A stretch of DNA of 64,000 nt from Gymnorhina tibicen (GCA_013399875.1 VXAZ01001670.1:2644108-2708107); one strand, 5' to 3'. Shown: positions 14,482 to 27,680, numbered from the stretch's first letter. Translations and numbers: made by a program. Notes: a model not told the origin generated them from the letters alone.

Positions 14482-15376
14482 GAGAATCAAAATTGTTTAG
14501 GCTGGAGAAGACCCTTAAGATCATCGAGTCCAACAATAAACCCAGCACTGCCAAGTCCACCACTAAACCATGTCTCTAAAACCCACATCTACATGTCTTA
14601 CAAATACCTCCAGGGGTGGTGACTCTAACCCCTAAGCAGCCTGTTCCAATGCTTGACAACCTTTCCAGTGAAGAAATTTTCCTAATACCCAATCTGAATC
14701 TCCCATGGTGCAACTTGAGGTTGTTTCCTCTCATCCTGTCACCTGTTACCTGGGAGAGGAGGCTGACCCCCAGCTCACTATGACCTCCTTTCAAGTAGTT
14801 GTAGAAAGCAAAAAGGTCTCCCTGGAGCCTCCTTTTCTCCAGGCTAAACAACCCCAGCTCCCTCAGCTGCTCATCACAAGACTTGTGCTCCAGACCCTTC
14901 AGCAGCTCTGTTGCCTTTCTCTGGACACATTTGAGCACCTCAATGTCTTTCCTGTTGTGAGGGGCCCAAAATTTGACACAGGACTCGAGCTGTGGCCTTA
15001 CCAGTGCCAAGTACAGGGAGACAATCCCTGCCCTGGTCCTGCTGGCCACACTATTTCTGACACAAGCCAGGATGCCATTGGCCTTCTTGGCCACCTGGGT
15101 ACACACTGGCTCATGTTCAGCTGCTATCAACCAGCACCCCAGGCCCTTTTCTGCTGGGCAGCTTTCCAGCTGCTCTTCCCTGCGCCTGTAGCACTGCCTG
15201 CGGTTATTCTGACCCAAGTGCAGGTACTGGCACTTGACCTTGTCGAGCCCCGCACCACTGGCCTCAGCCTATAAATCCAGCCTGTTCAGATTCCCCTTGC
15301 AGTGCCTTCCTAACCTCCCGCAGATCAACACTCGCCCCCAGCCCGGCATCATCTGATGGATGAGGGAACTGAGGGA
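14482..15376 (-). mobile_element. CR1 LINE, 5'-truncated 3' end
   Basis: Reading the minus strand, this is about 0.9 kb of the 3' end of a chicken-repeat-1 (CR1) retrotransposon, the main LINE of birds. It holds the end of the reverse-transcriptase ORF and a short 3'UTR. The plus-strand text shows the typical reverse-complement CR1 landmarks: 'gatcatcgagtccaac' near 14520, 'cagcctgttccaatgcttga' near 14637 and 'agcagctctgttgcctt' near 14900. The 3' end near 14484 has only a degraded trace of the terminal octamer repeat. The 5' edge near 15376 is judged by loss of CR1-like text and is approximate. Truncation at the 5' side is usual for CR1. It abuts a CpG-rich segment. Confidence 0.9.
14576..15217 (-). 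pseudogene. CR1 ORF2 C-terminal fragment (reverse transcriptase tail)
   Basis: An open frame of 213 codons matches the C-terminal region after the CR1 reverse-transcriptase core. It includes the segments [58 protein letters not shown] and [14 protein letters not shown], all typical of CR1 ORF2. The catalytic part lies upstream and is absent because of 5' truncation. After the RLGIRK segment the frame departs from the family pattern: a neighbouring frame carries the expected [16 protein letters not shown] text, so a small indel has shifted the frame. The initiating Met is incidental. This is a dead LINE fragment, not a host gene. Confidence 0.85.
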
Positions 15377-15617
15377 AGGGGGCTCCAGAGCCAATCAGGC
15401 CTATCAGAGCAGTCAGATGGTTCGGCAAGGGGAAAGCAAGCTTAATTCACCTGTCCTGGCAATCAACCCAAGGTCAGCTCTTGCTTGGCCATCCCTCCCT
15501 GTGACTGACGGAAGGAGAACTCCCGTCGAGCCAAGCCGGGCTGCAGAGCACGCTGGCGGAGCTGAGAGGCAGCTGCCCGCCCCGCGCCTCCCCGCAAGGT
15601 GGGAGGGCAGCGGCCGG

Positions 15618-15653
15618 NNNNNNNNNNNNNNNNNNNNNNNNNNNNNNNNNNNN
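15618..15653. other. Assembly gap (36 N)
   Basis: Run of 36 N inside GC-rich sequence; true length unknown. Confidence 0.98.
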
Positions 15654-15751
15654 CCGGCGGGAGAGCGGGCCCGGCCGCCGCCCGCGCCCTCTGCCGGCCG
15701 CCGCCCGCAGCGCCACCGCAGCTCCCGCCGCCCGCGGCACTTCAACGCTGG

Positions 15752-15780
15752 AACGGGATACAACGGGATACAACGGGATG
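15752..15780. repeat. 10-bp tandem repeat, about three copies
   Basis: The unit ACGGGATACA occurs twice perfectly, followed by a partial third copy (ACGGGAT), at the edge of the CpG island. Confidence 0.8.
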
Positions 15781-15950
15781 GGGGGCGCCTCGTTTCAGGA
15801 GCCACGAGTGCACCCTGGACACGGCACAGCAGTGACCTGTTAACGCCACCGCCTCCAGCCAAGCTTCCCTGCCTCCTCTCACTTCTCCCTGGGCCAGGAG
15901 CACTCTGCAAGGCAGACAAATTCCTTCTGCCTGGATTCTCCTTTCAGAAG

Positions 15951-18900
15951 AGCAGCAGCCCCAGCTGCATCAGAGCAAAGGGCTTTGTACTTCCAGCCGC
16001 TGCAGGTTCCTAGCTTTTGTCATCAAATCTTCATTGTGGGTACTGATCAACCCCCAAACCGGTGTGATTTGCTAAACCACAAGGCCTGGAGTTCACTTGA
16101 AGAGCAAACATCCTGCCATCGGACCGAGTGTGTTCACTTTGGTATGACAGCCTTCACCAGCACAAAGACTAAACCTCCACTTAGGTACCTACAAAGCCCT
16201 CAGTGCTCTGCTGCCTCAAAATAGGATCCAGGGAGATTCCAGGAAGGAAACAGGCAAAGAGGGCAAGGGAAACAGCGATGAATCATTTTTCTGGTAAGCT
16301 AACACCCATTAATTGATCAGCTACAAATTTCTGGGGTGGTGGGAACCTGTACAGGTGCACAGCACTCCCCACAGCTGGCAAGTCATGGTCTCTGCAGGAC
16401 AGCATGCTGTGAGACACATTATCAGCCTCAATACAAAAAAGATTTGCTGTTTTCCTCACCACCCTTCTCCCACAGGGCAGCCTGTAATTCCCAGATACAG
16501 CTAACAACAGTCAGTTATCTGGAAATGACTAGTTGAAGTTTCAGGCTATGATAGATGGCACTCACTGGTAATCCTTCCCTCCCTCTCTCCGTTAATAATC
16601 CTCCTCCCTCCAGTTACCAGAAAATACAGCAGTGCTGCCTTCTGCCTGCCCCTCTCTCCTCCCTCCAGGCTACTCCTTTGGAGAATTGGCTCCACAGCTG
16701 GATTGTAAAATAATCCAGCTGTTCCTATGACAACGTGCTGGCAGTGGGCAGAGATGACGCCAGCACACAGAGTTGGCCCATTCACTACCAACACCCAACT
16801 CTGTTTTGGTTTGGGAAGCATTTGTTTTTCTATGTGGGCAGCTCTGCCGAGTACATTTCTGAAGGCCGGAGGGGCAGGAGGAGCCACAATCCCAGAGATG
16901 CCAAGAAAGTTGCTGGCTCTGTGATTTACCCTTGTTTTGGTTTGGCTTTTTTTTTGCCCCAGCTCCATCTGATGTGAGGATAAAAACCCCTCCAGCAATC
17001 TTGCAGCTGCACACAATCTTTGCAAGACTTGATCCAGAGCCTGACTTGAAAGGCACAGTACAAGACTTTGCGTGTCAGGCTTCCACAGGGAAAAAAAAAA
17101 GAGAAAAGCCTTGGGTAGAATCAATAGGGGCCACACAGTCTTTATTTTAATATCTTGCCTGTCAGCAGAAGGTTTGAGGGGTAGAGGGAAGCAAAGGAGA
17201 AGCTTGGTCCTTGTAAAGCATTAGCCAAACACCTGGCTGGACTCACCCAGCCTCTCCAGCTCTGACAGGAGCTTGCTCAGGTACTGAGGGATTTGGGCAG
17301 AGGCCATTAGCAGGAGCAGAAGGGCCTTCGTGTCAGGCTCAGCAAGCAGAGGAGGCTACTCAGGTACTGCAGCTATTAAACCTGCTCAGCAAAGCCAGCT
17401 CCTTCAGGGTCACTGAGGTAATTCTGCACACATAGCTCAGCAACTCCAGTGACGGGGTTCCCAAAGGGAAGGTCAGGAATATGCCTGACATTCCTCAGGA
17501 GAGAAAGACAGTTTCTCAAGGACTATTGCTCTCACAAGGAAACTCAGCACAGCAAAATGTCCCCACTCCCAGCACCAACAAAACAAGAGGCAGCATTTTT
17601 TGCTGCCTGTACATTTCACTATGCCTCCATTTTTATTCTGAAGGACTTGAGAACAGAGCGGAGTTTGTAAGACAGGTGGGACTCCGTAGCTGAAAAGTGC
17701 TAACAAGCTGTTTCCTTTCCAAGCCAGGTGATTACCCACCACTGCAAGCATAACAGTGGCAATTTCTATTGCACGGCTGCAACCACTGCAATGGTTGTCT
17801 GGCTGCAATGACCAGAACTCACTCTGCTCTGCCATCACCATGCGGAATGTCAGCAGGTAGGGATGAAGAAAGATGGTCCTCAGTGAGAAAATAAAATCAT
17901 GAAAGTGGTTATGTTGTTTTTGAAGAGAGACCTCCATGGGCCTCTCTGGTGACACGACACAAACGGCCAACCAACCCAAACAAGCGCAACAAAGGGATTG
18001 TATCTCGAACTACTCAGGGTTAGTTCTCTGATTTGGCATGGTGAGCAGCTGGACATAGCAGACTGTTAGGTACAAGGGAAGTCAAGAGATCAGATTAGCT
18101 TAAACTTGTAGATGCTTCCTACATGAGAGCAAGAAAAGAAAAACAACTAGAAGCATGACTATTTCTGGAACTGCCTTAGAAACTGCAGACCCAACAAAGC
18201 ACCATAGTACCTATCACAGTGTTGTCAGTTGTGTTTGGACAGACCTTTACAGGTTTGGGAAGCTACTCTTCCAGTGCTGCACCTGGCATGTCTGTAACAC
18301 TGCTGCTTCGGGGCGCCTCACCTCCTCAGCTGTCCACAGCCACTTCCAAATTGCCCTCAGCATCCATCCCCTGCACACTCTTCTACCATGTAAAAGTTTT
18401 GGCCATCAGAGATAGCAGCGGCAACAGGTCAGTGCTGAGTTCAGAAGTCTTCTAACTTGTCTCTCCCCCTCCACTGCGCAAGGAGTGAAGACAAGCTTAC
18501 TTTTGAGAACTGGCTGCAGTGCTGCTGCTCTACTGTACACTTCACCTAAACTCTTATCCAGGTCTTAATCCCACCTTCCCTTCTCACCACACAGGGATTT
18601 CTGTCCTGGGCTCAAAAGATCAGAAAAAAATGTAATGTGCCATATGTTGACAGAGCTTTTTTCTTGCTATCCATTTTGCAAGGACGTAAGTAATTTAATA
18701 GCAGTACAGAAAGTTTTGAGGTACCTTTCACCTGGGATGTATTTTCCTACATTTTTACTTCCTTTAGAAATGACACACAACTTAGACTTGCAACACAATA
18801 TTTGAATCCAAGAAGCTCAACAACCTCCTGTCAGCCTCAGTGCCGCCTGAAGATACAGCACAGTAATTACAGCAAGACACCCCTTCCAGGATCTAGTCTC

Positions 18901-19846
18901 TGTCAACAGTTCAGTATTGGGCTCTCTCAATGGCCCAAGATGGGCTTAACCTGTGATGTCTCCAAGTCCTTCCTGCAGAACCCAGCTCAAAGAGTCAAAA
19001 ACCAGTAAAATAAACAAAAGCAAGGCTCTTCCCCTGACTAGCACAGCCTGTGGTAGTACAAGCCCCTTGTGTGGTGTGCCTTAGTCTTCAGCACTTCTCA
19101 CAAGTGCCAGATCCCAGCCCCACAGTCCCTGCCAGATCCCACTTTACAGTCCCTCTGACTTTTTACTATTTCCTAGGGCAAAATCTGATAAGAGGTTGCC
19201 AGGCCCCTGGTCTGTATGGTGTTTACAGGAACACTCTATCCAAAGCTTCATTAGATAAACTAGACTCAATATCAGCACATGTACATATTTGAGAGGATTA
19301 AAAACAAGATTTCATCAAAAGGTATTTCAATTATCAGACTGCACAGCAGATACAAAGCTAGGCAAAGGACTCTGAGAGCAAGTCTGGCCATGTATCAACA
19401 ACCTGTCCATTCCATGAAAAGTCTACCTGCCTACTTGGTCCTACTCCAGGAAGCACCCTTGTGAGGCTCAGCAGTCGTGGGAAAGCAGATTGGTGAGAGG
19501 AAGGAGGGCAGCCTAAAAGCAGTGTCAGTGCAGATGGGAGATGGGATCAGGTGAGTGACTAGGAAAGAGGTTTTGTGGAGAGGACTGGAGTGTCCTGGCA
19601 AAGCAGACTGCTGCACTGGGGATGGAGCATCAGCTCTTTGGTTCTGATTGAGCCAGTAATTGACTTTAGTTAAGCTCTCAATGCCCCCTACCCTAATAAC
19701 TAAGCTTAGAGACAAATTAGTGAGGTAGGTAGACATTTGCCTCATGAATAATGAGGTGGGTTGGAAACTGTCTGGATCACCACACTTAAAGGCAGTCCTC
19801 AGCAAAAAGCCCAAGTGACAACCAGTGGACTCTAGTGGCATCTCTT
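15951..19846. other. Non-coding stretch, nothing recognised
   Basis: No exon, RNA gene or clear repeat was recognised. The longest frames (for example minus strand 16546-17136) are chance frames without family-like features. Confidence 0.55.
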
Positions 19847-20376
19847 AAGGGCCAGTACTCTGTGATGCCCTTAATAACATCCTGGAATGGTGTGACAAAG
19901 CTTACAGACAGCAAATTAATGCACAACACCAAATCAGGGGTATTGTCTGACATGCTTAGAGAGCAGTGCTACCACTTGGAGGAATCCAAATAGGCTGGAG
20001 GAATGGCTAATAGCAATTTAATGAAAAAAATAATCAAATGCAAAGTCCCTCACCTGGGAGAGAATAACTCCATAAAATAGTACTGGGTGCCACCTGGCTG
20101 AGAAGCTACTTCACTGAAAAAGTGTTTGGCATTTGCAAAAAGTTTGGGAAAGCAGCGAGGAAATACTAACTCTTCAGAACATGTCCCCAGGATCCTGATT
20201 GTTTACCATAAGACTGATCAAACACTGGATCAAGTCGCCCAGAAATGTTGTAGAACCTCCATTCCCGGGGATATCCAAAATCCAACTGGACAACACAGTG
20301 AGCAACGCAGTCGTGTTGGACCTGCTTTCAGCCGGTGGCTGGAGTAATGACCTCTGGGGTCAGAGCACCCTGATTC
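19847..20376 (+). mobile_element. Degenerate CR1 LINE fragment
   Basis: The plus strand shows two old blocks of CR1 text. The first (about 19847-20127) follows the reverse-transcriptase ORF: a leftover of the 'aggctggaggaatggctaa...' segment at about 19992, then 'cctcacctgggagagaataa' at about 20049 and 'gccacctggctgagaagc' at about 20090. The second (about 20222-20376) matches the end of the ORF and the 3' region ('gttgtagaacctccattccc'). Many indels and stop codons break it. Edges are approximate, and it is clearly older than the copy at 14.5 kb. Confidence 0.65.
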
Positions 20377-20519
20377 AATACTCCTCAGTTGGGACTAGTC
20401 GCTTCCGCTTTTCTCCCCCAGTGCTTTGTTTCCCGGAGACCAGCAGGGAGCAGTGAAAGGCGAGGAATGAAGACTTACCCACCAGACCAGCAGCATTCCT
20501 GCAAGGCTGCAGACACATG

Positions 20520-20790
20520 CCGGGACCGCCCAGGGCTGAAGTTTTGTATGCCCAGCCCAGGGAAGCGGGAAGGGCCCCGGCCAGCCACCGGCCAAGAACG
20601 GGCACTGTGGGATGCGCCCCCCGGGCACGGGGCACGCCGGCGGGGAGCGGAGAGCCGAGCAGACGACGGGGAGCGCGGGTGGCGACTCTCGCGGGGACCT
20701 GGCCAAGGGACGGAGAGGCCGGGAGCGTTTTCTACAGCCGGTGGTCGGGCGGAGGGGGCTGCCCAGCTGGCTGCACCCACGGGTGCCAGC
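20520..20790. promoter_or_regulatory. Small CpG-rich segment
   Basis: A GC-rich, CpG-dense stretch of about 270 bases sits between two CR1 remnants. Open frames occur in several phases on both strands, as expected from low stop-codon density in GC-rich DNA. No protein family is recognisable. It may be a small CpG island or enhancer; nothing shows a direction. Confidence 0.35.
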
Positions 20791-21799
20791 CCACGAGCCT
20801 GATCCCCAGAACTCCCGAGATCTTCCCGATATTGCTGCTGTCAGCGTTGGACGTTGCTTGTTGCTTCAAGTGTCTGGGCCTACAGGGTTCGTATTGCCCA
20901 ACTCTCCTCCTTGATCTCGAGATATAAACACATGCTTAACAAAAACCGAAATTTAAATTCTTACATAACCACTTGACTCCAGGCACTGGGATGATGAAAT
21001 CCCAAGTAGCATCAAGACTCTTCCGCTGACAATGGACCTGCCAAAACCCAGGAGACATGGGCCATTTTGCTGGTCAGCTTTGCTACAGCTCAGGATAGTG
21101 CAAATGAGCACCAAGGCCACAAAGACTTTTTCACACTGCTGTCAGTTCCAGTATAAATTATAGCATGTTGATATAAACTATAGAACTTTATCCACAAATG
21201 ACACCTATGGAAAATCAGACACAGGGCAAAAAGAAACTCCAGCAAATGGATGTCTTGCAACCCCAAAAATCTGGGTTTAGAGGTGGCTGAACTTAGAAGT
21301 GCTGCCTCAAGGGTCTAACTCTGGGGTGGATGACTATGACTGGGGTGGTTGCAGGCATTCCCATCTAAGTCACTCCATCCTGCTCTCCTGTCCTGGGTTA
21401 ACACACTGGTTCCAGGGGAGGCAGAAGAAGAATGAGAACATCAGTCCTTGTCACTGGGCATCAGGGAGCTCTGCACAAGCCCCTTTCCTCAGTCACCTGG
21501 TTAGCTAATAGCTCTGGGCATGGGCAACGGTACAGCACAGGCTGTCACCCCGGAGAGCCAGCAACCCTACAGACAGCAAAGATAATATTTTAAACTGCTA
21601 GTGAGATCTGTCAGAGCATGCCATCCCGATCTTAGAGATGCTCATACATATACATAGAGACATTTCGTACATCTGGAATAGTTCCCTTGCCACAAACACT
21701 CTGTGTTACCACTCAGCTGTTTTCACACGCCACTAGGGCATTACTCAGCTCTCCATGACCCAACCAATCCTGCCATTCTTACACTCAGTGCATCAGCAA
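20791..21799. other. Non-coding stretch, nothing recognised
   Basis: No gene, RNA gene or repeat family recognised. Confidence 0.5.
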
Positions 21800-21985
21800 A
21801 AGTGGGAAGGGGTCTCTGAAGGCCACCCTTCCCATCCCTGCTCAAATGGGTCAGTTAGAATGGGTGGCTCAGGGCCTCAGCCAGTCAAGTTTTGATTACT
21901 TCCAAGGCTGGAGGTTCTACAGCCTCTCCAGGCAACATGCTCCAGTGTTTGACCACTTTCATGGTAAAACATAACAATTTCAGTG
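21800..21985 (-). mobile_element. Old CR1 LINE 3' fragment
   Basis: Plus-strand text such as 'ggtctctgaaggccaccctt', 'gattacttccaaggctggag' and 'tgctccagtgtttgaccact' is the reverse complement of the 3' end of a CR1 subfamily: the 'gagtccaacc...' and 'tccacaacctctctgggcaa' region, diverged. Only about 190 bases survive. The fragment is far more diverged than the 14.5 kb copy. Confidence 0.65.
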
Positions 21986-24900
21986 CATGCTCTGAAGAGT
22001 GAACACTCCAAACTGAACTTAGGCAAATCACTTAGGTCCTGGATATGCTGTTCCAGCGCAGTTTATACAGTTCTGTCAGCTACAGCACTTAACTGGTTCT
22101 GCAGTAACTTTGCTTGGGGATTCAGAGCAGCTTAACTCTCCCACATAAATACATTTGTTGTGCCAGTGTAACTTCCTGAACCATTTAATTGAGAGGTCAG
22201 ACAGGTAACCGTGTAGAAGTCAAGAATAAAACAGAATTACGTGGATGAGAGCAGACAAGATAGCAGGACCACACAGGAAGATTGACTTAAGATATCCTGA
22301 AACTGTAGCTTCTCTGCAGTAATGTAATATTGGCCACCATAAGGGACACAATTTTCCAAAATTTGGAGAACGAGCTCCCTAAGGACTAAGGAGCCTTCAG
22401 TGCCTGCCCGTTCAGACTGCAAGCTATGCTGCTTATACCTGTAGCACAAACACACTGCAACACAAAATCCACTGGGGAGAGGAGAGGGGAACAAACCCAC
22501 GCATTTGCGTATTAGTCACTTTTGAGGTTAATGGGAAAGTGCTCAGATGCTGCTTTGAATGGTTCATGGTAAGCTACAAACTAGAACAGGACACTTTAAT
22601 CATTACTGCCCATTAGGAGTTCCAAGATCCTCAGGTGGAAATCATTATATAATAAATACTTTGTTCTCATACACACAGATGATTATTTCAGTGCATAGTG
22701 TATCTTAAAAGGAAATACAAACCTTTGCTTTAGAGTCAGAGCTGGTCTTTATCACATTCTGTGCCTGATCACCTGCAGGGCACAAGCTGTCATGCAATAT
22801 CCAGTAATTAAGCTATATTTATTACAAGATTGGAAGGTGTGAGGTCACTCCCTGTGCTACTACACGTGCCTTAAGTTAGCTATGATAATCATTCTCACAT
22901 GCACCCAACAGTCTAGGCCTTCAGCCACAGTTAATGTCTGATGATACAACAGCAAGTGACAAAGTGGCACAAAGTAGAAAAATATTGCCAACTTTGGTCA
23001 TAAAGTGATTTGGAAAAAAGAGATTTTGCTTGCTTTGACTGTGTGGAGTTACACTATTCCACACATCCAGTGGATGGAATAGGTTGTCACTTTTATCACA
23101 AACACAGAAGTATCACCATTCCAGAACCATCCTGTTGGTTCCAGAACCATCCTTACCTACTCTATAAGGAATAAGCAAATAAGTTGCATTTATTTTTGGC
23201 ATGAAAATACTTGCACGGTAAAATCTTTCTCAAATCATAGGTTCTAAAAGATATGAAAAAAACCTCCCTCAATTCTGAAGTGATAAAGCTTTCTTGGCAA
23301 ATCTTGACTTATGACATATATGACTATATGACAGGTTTATGAAGAAGCCATGTTAATACTATTCTGGTGTAATGAGCAAGAGTCTTGCATTCCTGTAGTG
23401 CCTTTCTGCAATAAGGACTAAAGCAACAACAAAAGGAATTTCATTAGGTCTTGACTAAATGTGTTGGGACTAAGATCCAGTGAAGCATTTGGCCTTGGAA
23501 CCTAAAGGTATGTAGAGTATGGATAAAACTTCTCAAATAAATGTTCCTAATCAGGATCATCCCTTCTGAGGAATGAGGGGTACGTAGCTCATGTGACTAT
23601 TATTCCGTGGTTCTTAAAGTGTGGAAACCATCCCATCAGCTTGCTCTTAGCTCCCCTTGACTTAGCTCCCAAACAGAAACAAAGATCTTGAAAATAAGCA
23701 ACCAGGTAAAATAACATGGTTCCTTGTGTGTTATTTCACCATGTTTGCCACCAGTTACAGCTACGTGTCTGCCACTCAGTGAAAAACATCTGTTAATCCT
23801 CCTTTAAATCCCTGCCCATATTTAGGATGATTTGGAGATAATTTATCAAACACTGCAATCATTGGGATTCCTTTTGGAGCACCAAACATGTTACACAACC
23901 CTTACAGCAAGATAAATCCTCTAACCTTGCAGAGCTTGTTTGTAGCCTGACACAGGCAGCATCTACAATGCCAAGTGAAGCTGGGCCAGGAACTCTTCTG
24001 TGGTGGAAGGGCTGGGCAGTCACTCATCACATCCACACTACACAGCACCTCGGCAGTGGTCACCTCTGAACTACATGTGATTTTAAGTAAGTATTATTTC
24101 AGGAGTGTTATTTCAAACACGCAGATTTTAGTAAAAGAGAGCTTGTTCTGTAGCCCAGAGGGATGGTTTACAACGTGAAGCTAAAGGACTTGTCATATGC
24201 CAAAGCACAGAGGGGTGTTTGACAGTGGGAAACCTGCTGGGATATTGCTGGATCACTCAGTAGAGTGGAGGAGGTCCAGTCTCACAGAGTCTTGCTCACT
24301 GCTCATTGGACACATGCGACTCTCTGAACTACACCCAGCCATCATCTTGGGGGTTGCTGGTTGACACATGCCAAGACTGTTTCAGAAACCAGAATTATTA
24401 CTGTGTAGTAGAGCACAGTGGAAAAGCAGGAGTCAAATGCCCAAGCTTGATTCCTACCCTCTTTGATTTAGCAGCACAGGCATAGCAAAGGAACCCAAGC
24501 TTGCGGCACCTGGAAATTGCTGGCAAATAGCAGCAAAAAAACACGGGGCGGGGACAGGGCAGGGGGAAGAGGATGGGAGGATCTGAGAGTCCCATGAATA
24601 GTTAAGCTTTGAAGAACTGAATTCTTTGAAAGTCTTGGAGGGAAATACTCAGCAGTGCCGAAACCCCATTCTTGGCTTTGTACTCAGTTCTTATGTAATG
24701 ATAGCAAATTACTTTGGTTTATCTTCCCTGGTGTCCTCGAGGTTAGTGACACATCATCATTAGGTTACGTTACTATTTTAATTCAATTGCCATACCACAT
24801 GCCTAAATGCTGCAACAGAGCTTGTTCTTCTCTACCTGGCAACTGTTATTTTTCCCACAATTAGAGTTCAAATGCTTCATAGCAGGAATTTCATCACTCT

Positions 24901-26239
24901 CATGCTGAAGTACCCAATATACTTCAAAGCAGTGTCAAAATAATGTTTTACTTAAAAGCCCAAATACCCTCGTAATATCTGAATTCTGTGTACCTTTCAG
25001 ATGATATGCCTTAAGACTAACTACTACTACTTTATGGCCTTTGCAATACTGTTACCTATTCAGGAGAAATATTTAATATTGCAAACAAAACCAGATAAAT
25101 ACTGTATTATGAGTTGCTTTCTCTTCCCTTCTTCCCTAGCATGAGAGGATTCAAGATGGGCTATTTAAAAAGCACTCAATCCTTACCAAGTGGAAGATGC
25201 GATGCAATCGGAATTAAAATTACTCCTTTAATGTTGCAGCTGGTTGTCCATAGCCAACAGACCAAGTTACAAAACATTTGTATAAAAACAGAGCTCAAAT
25301 ATAATCAGTGAAGAAGAGCTGAGAATCTGTTGTTGTGCAGACTAAAGATGCCAGAGGGGTGGCAGGGGACAGGACACCACACCACAGAACAAGAGCTCCT
25401 TAATTGGAAATAAGAAAGATACATTGTCCACATGCTAGTTACAGCCTTCTTTTGTTTTCCCATTATATCCTGTTGATATAATATCCAGGTCCCTTGTGAA
25501 CATCCGCTGTTTCCCAATGAGAAGAATGGGTGTTGTTGGTTTCACTTCAGCACCTCACTGGGTCACCAGCCTACCTCTGCCTTGAAAGGCTACCGGAAGC
25601 AGCGCCAAAGAACAACCTTATCAGCAAAAGATCTGAACAGATAAGGTGCACGGACATATGAGATCACATCTTCTGGTAATTTAAACAAATTTCAAACACC
25701 ATTACAATATGGAAGCACAGGAAAGAGCAAAAGTTCAGCTAAATCCCTACAAACCCACATAGAAATAGTCATATTTAATGAAATCAAGCACAGCTTTTAC
25801 CCCTCTCTGTTACCAGCCACAGCCTTCTGACACTACATGGCAGCAACCGCTTGAAGAAAGTATTAAGGACAAAGTCAGTGGTCAGCATGTAGTGCTGCCT
25901 CACCACAGTATTCCCTAAGGCCCCAGAAATTTCAAAATCAGGATTTGTACAGCCAAAGGGAATATTTGTGTATTTAATAGTCCTCACTGGCTTTTCCTTG
26001 TGCTTATTTTCTGGACTTTTCATCTCAAACCCTCCCCCCCTTTTAGTATCCACAAAATCAGGCAAAAAGGTTTTCTACAAGTACCTACAACATGGAATAA
26101 GCAACCTTGTCAAGTTTGGTTTTATTCCATGTTTCCCCAAGTTTTGCTTGTTGTATGTCATTCTTAACACTGAAAGAAACCTCCCTTCACTTGGGTCTGC
26201 GAAGCTGAAGAGTCCTAGTTAACTTACCTGCTTCTGACC
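21986..26239. other. AT-rich non-coding stretch
   Basis: Base composition turns AT-rich. No coding exon was recognised and few frames exceed 60 codons. A 15-bp direct repeat (TTCCAGAACCATCCT) lies at 23119-23133 and 23139-23153. Confidence 0.55.
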
Positions 26240-27470
26240 TAGAAACTGTCCCACACCTCCTAACATTTATCTACTTCTCTGAACCTCTTACAGTGCTCTA
26301 TGTCCTTCTAAAGATCAGAACTGTACACAACATTCAAAGCACTGGCACACCATGGATTTATCCCGTGCCATAATGACACTCTTTGCTTTTATTCTCTTGC
26401 TCTTATTCCTTACCTCCTAACACTCGATTTGCTCATTTACCAAGCCTTGAATTAAGGTTTTCACAGAACAGTTATTATGCCAAGATCTTGTTCCCAAGTG
26501 ATAAATCAGCTTCTAGGCTATTTCTTATGATTGAAATTGATGGTTTACCTCCCATTTAAAACACTTTAAATGTATGTACATCAAATTGTACACCCACCCA
26601 CTGACTTCGTATTTTGACATTTTACTACCTTTGCTCTCAGTCCACAGGCTCCAATTCAGATCCTTGTGGAACTTTGCATATTGACTCATTCTACTGAGAA
26701 ATATTTTTGCTCTGTCTTACAGAGACCTATCTTTAATGCCAGGTCATCTATCCACATGAAAACTTCTCTTATTTCACAGTTTCTTCAGAAGCTTTTGCTC
26801 ATAGATTCTGCTGAATACTTTTTAGAAACCCAGGTAGAAAATATCAGCTGAATGTCTGTTGTCCACATGCTTTGCTGACTACTCACAGGACTCCAAACAA
26901 TGTGTGAGCCCAGGACTTCTCATTAGAAAGGCTCTGCCAGCTGTCATGGTACCATTTTCTCCCTGCACCCACTAGTTCACCTCTTTAAAGTTTCCACTAA
27001 CTTGGCTGGTACAGAGAACAGGCTCATTGCTCAGCAGCTCTCCAGAACTTTTCAGGCTGTTTTTTTTTTCAAATTGGCATATTAACTATCTTCCCATTCT
27101 CAGTTATCAAAGCCCTTCTAAATGCAATGTTACACCAAAACCATTAGTAAGCAGATCAGCTAATTAAGTCTTGACTTCTCTTAGAACTCTTGGATGAATA
27201 TAATGCAGTCCATTTGTTCAACACTTTTTTTTAGCCGTTTCACTACCTTTTCTACAGGCCTTCTTGAAACATATCCTCTGATAAATCTTTCACAAAATTA
27301 AGTATAAGCACAGGAATATTCTTAAGTTCCTCTACAGTGAGCACAGAGCAAAATACTAATTTTCCTCCAGAACCTTATCTCCTCTGAAGAATCCATTTAT
27401 TTTTAACTGTCTGCTGGTTCTGATAACTTTTTTGGCAGGCTTCCTGTTTTATTTTGACAGAAAGCAGTAG
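26240..27470 (-). mobile_element. Very old L3/CR1-like LINE remnant
   Basis: Several blocks in this AT-rich stretch look like the reverse complement of an ancient amniote CR1/L3-type LINE known from turtles and crocodilians: 'ccatggatttatcccgtgcc' at about 26352, 'ttcttaagttcctctacagt' at about 27318 (before 'gagcacagagcaaaatac') and 'gcaggcttcctgtttt' at about 27437. The reading rests on remembered family text, not on an alignment. Edges and the continuity of the element are uncertain, and no open frame survives. Confidence 0.4.
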
Positions 27471-27613
27471 AGTCAGATTTACTGTAACAAAATAGTAACA
27501 AAAAGACAAATGGCACGAGAACTGGCAGAGTAAGCGTTCAAGGATACAGGTGCCTTGTCACCCGGTACACTGCAGCCACGTTCAAAGGGCAGCTCTTGTG
27601 CTGCAACTGCAGT

Positions 27614-27632
27614 AAAAAAAAAAAAAAAAAAA
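27614..27632. repeat. Poly-A run (19 A)
   Basis: An uninterrupted run of 19 A. No mobile element with a clear 3' end precedes it, so I do not call it a retroposon tail. Confidence 0.9.
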
Positions 27633-27680
27633 GGTAATTATTTTCTTCCACCTAATGGAGACAAAAGCCAGTTGTTTATT

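Larger units (their letters stand above)
15377..15950. promoter_or_regulatory. CpG-rich island with assembly gap, unassigned promoter candidate
   Basis: From about 15520 to 15800 the sequence is very GC-rich with many CpGs on both sides of an N gap. A CCAAT-type box (GCCAATCAG) lies at 15390-15398 on the plus strand, between the CR1 and the island. There is no recognisable exon, and direction is not known. It could be the promoter of an untranslated first exon, for example of JDP2, but that is inference only from gene order. Confidence 0.45.

Noticed and set aside
16546..17136. 196-codon minus-strand open frame
   Set aside because: No recognisable family, no splice-site or conservation support, and overlapping frames on the other strand; treated as chance.
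20475..20927. Overlapping frames of 100-137 codons in a CpG-rich segment
   Set aside because: Several phases on both strands are open at once, as expected for GC-rich DNA. No signal peptide, domain or conserved motif was recognised.
27614..27632. Poly-A run as a processed pseudogene or SINE tail
   Set aside because: No recognisable retroposed body or target-site duplication precedes it.
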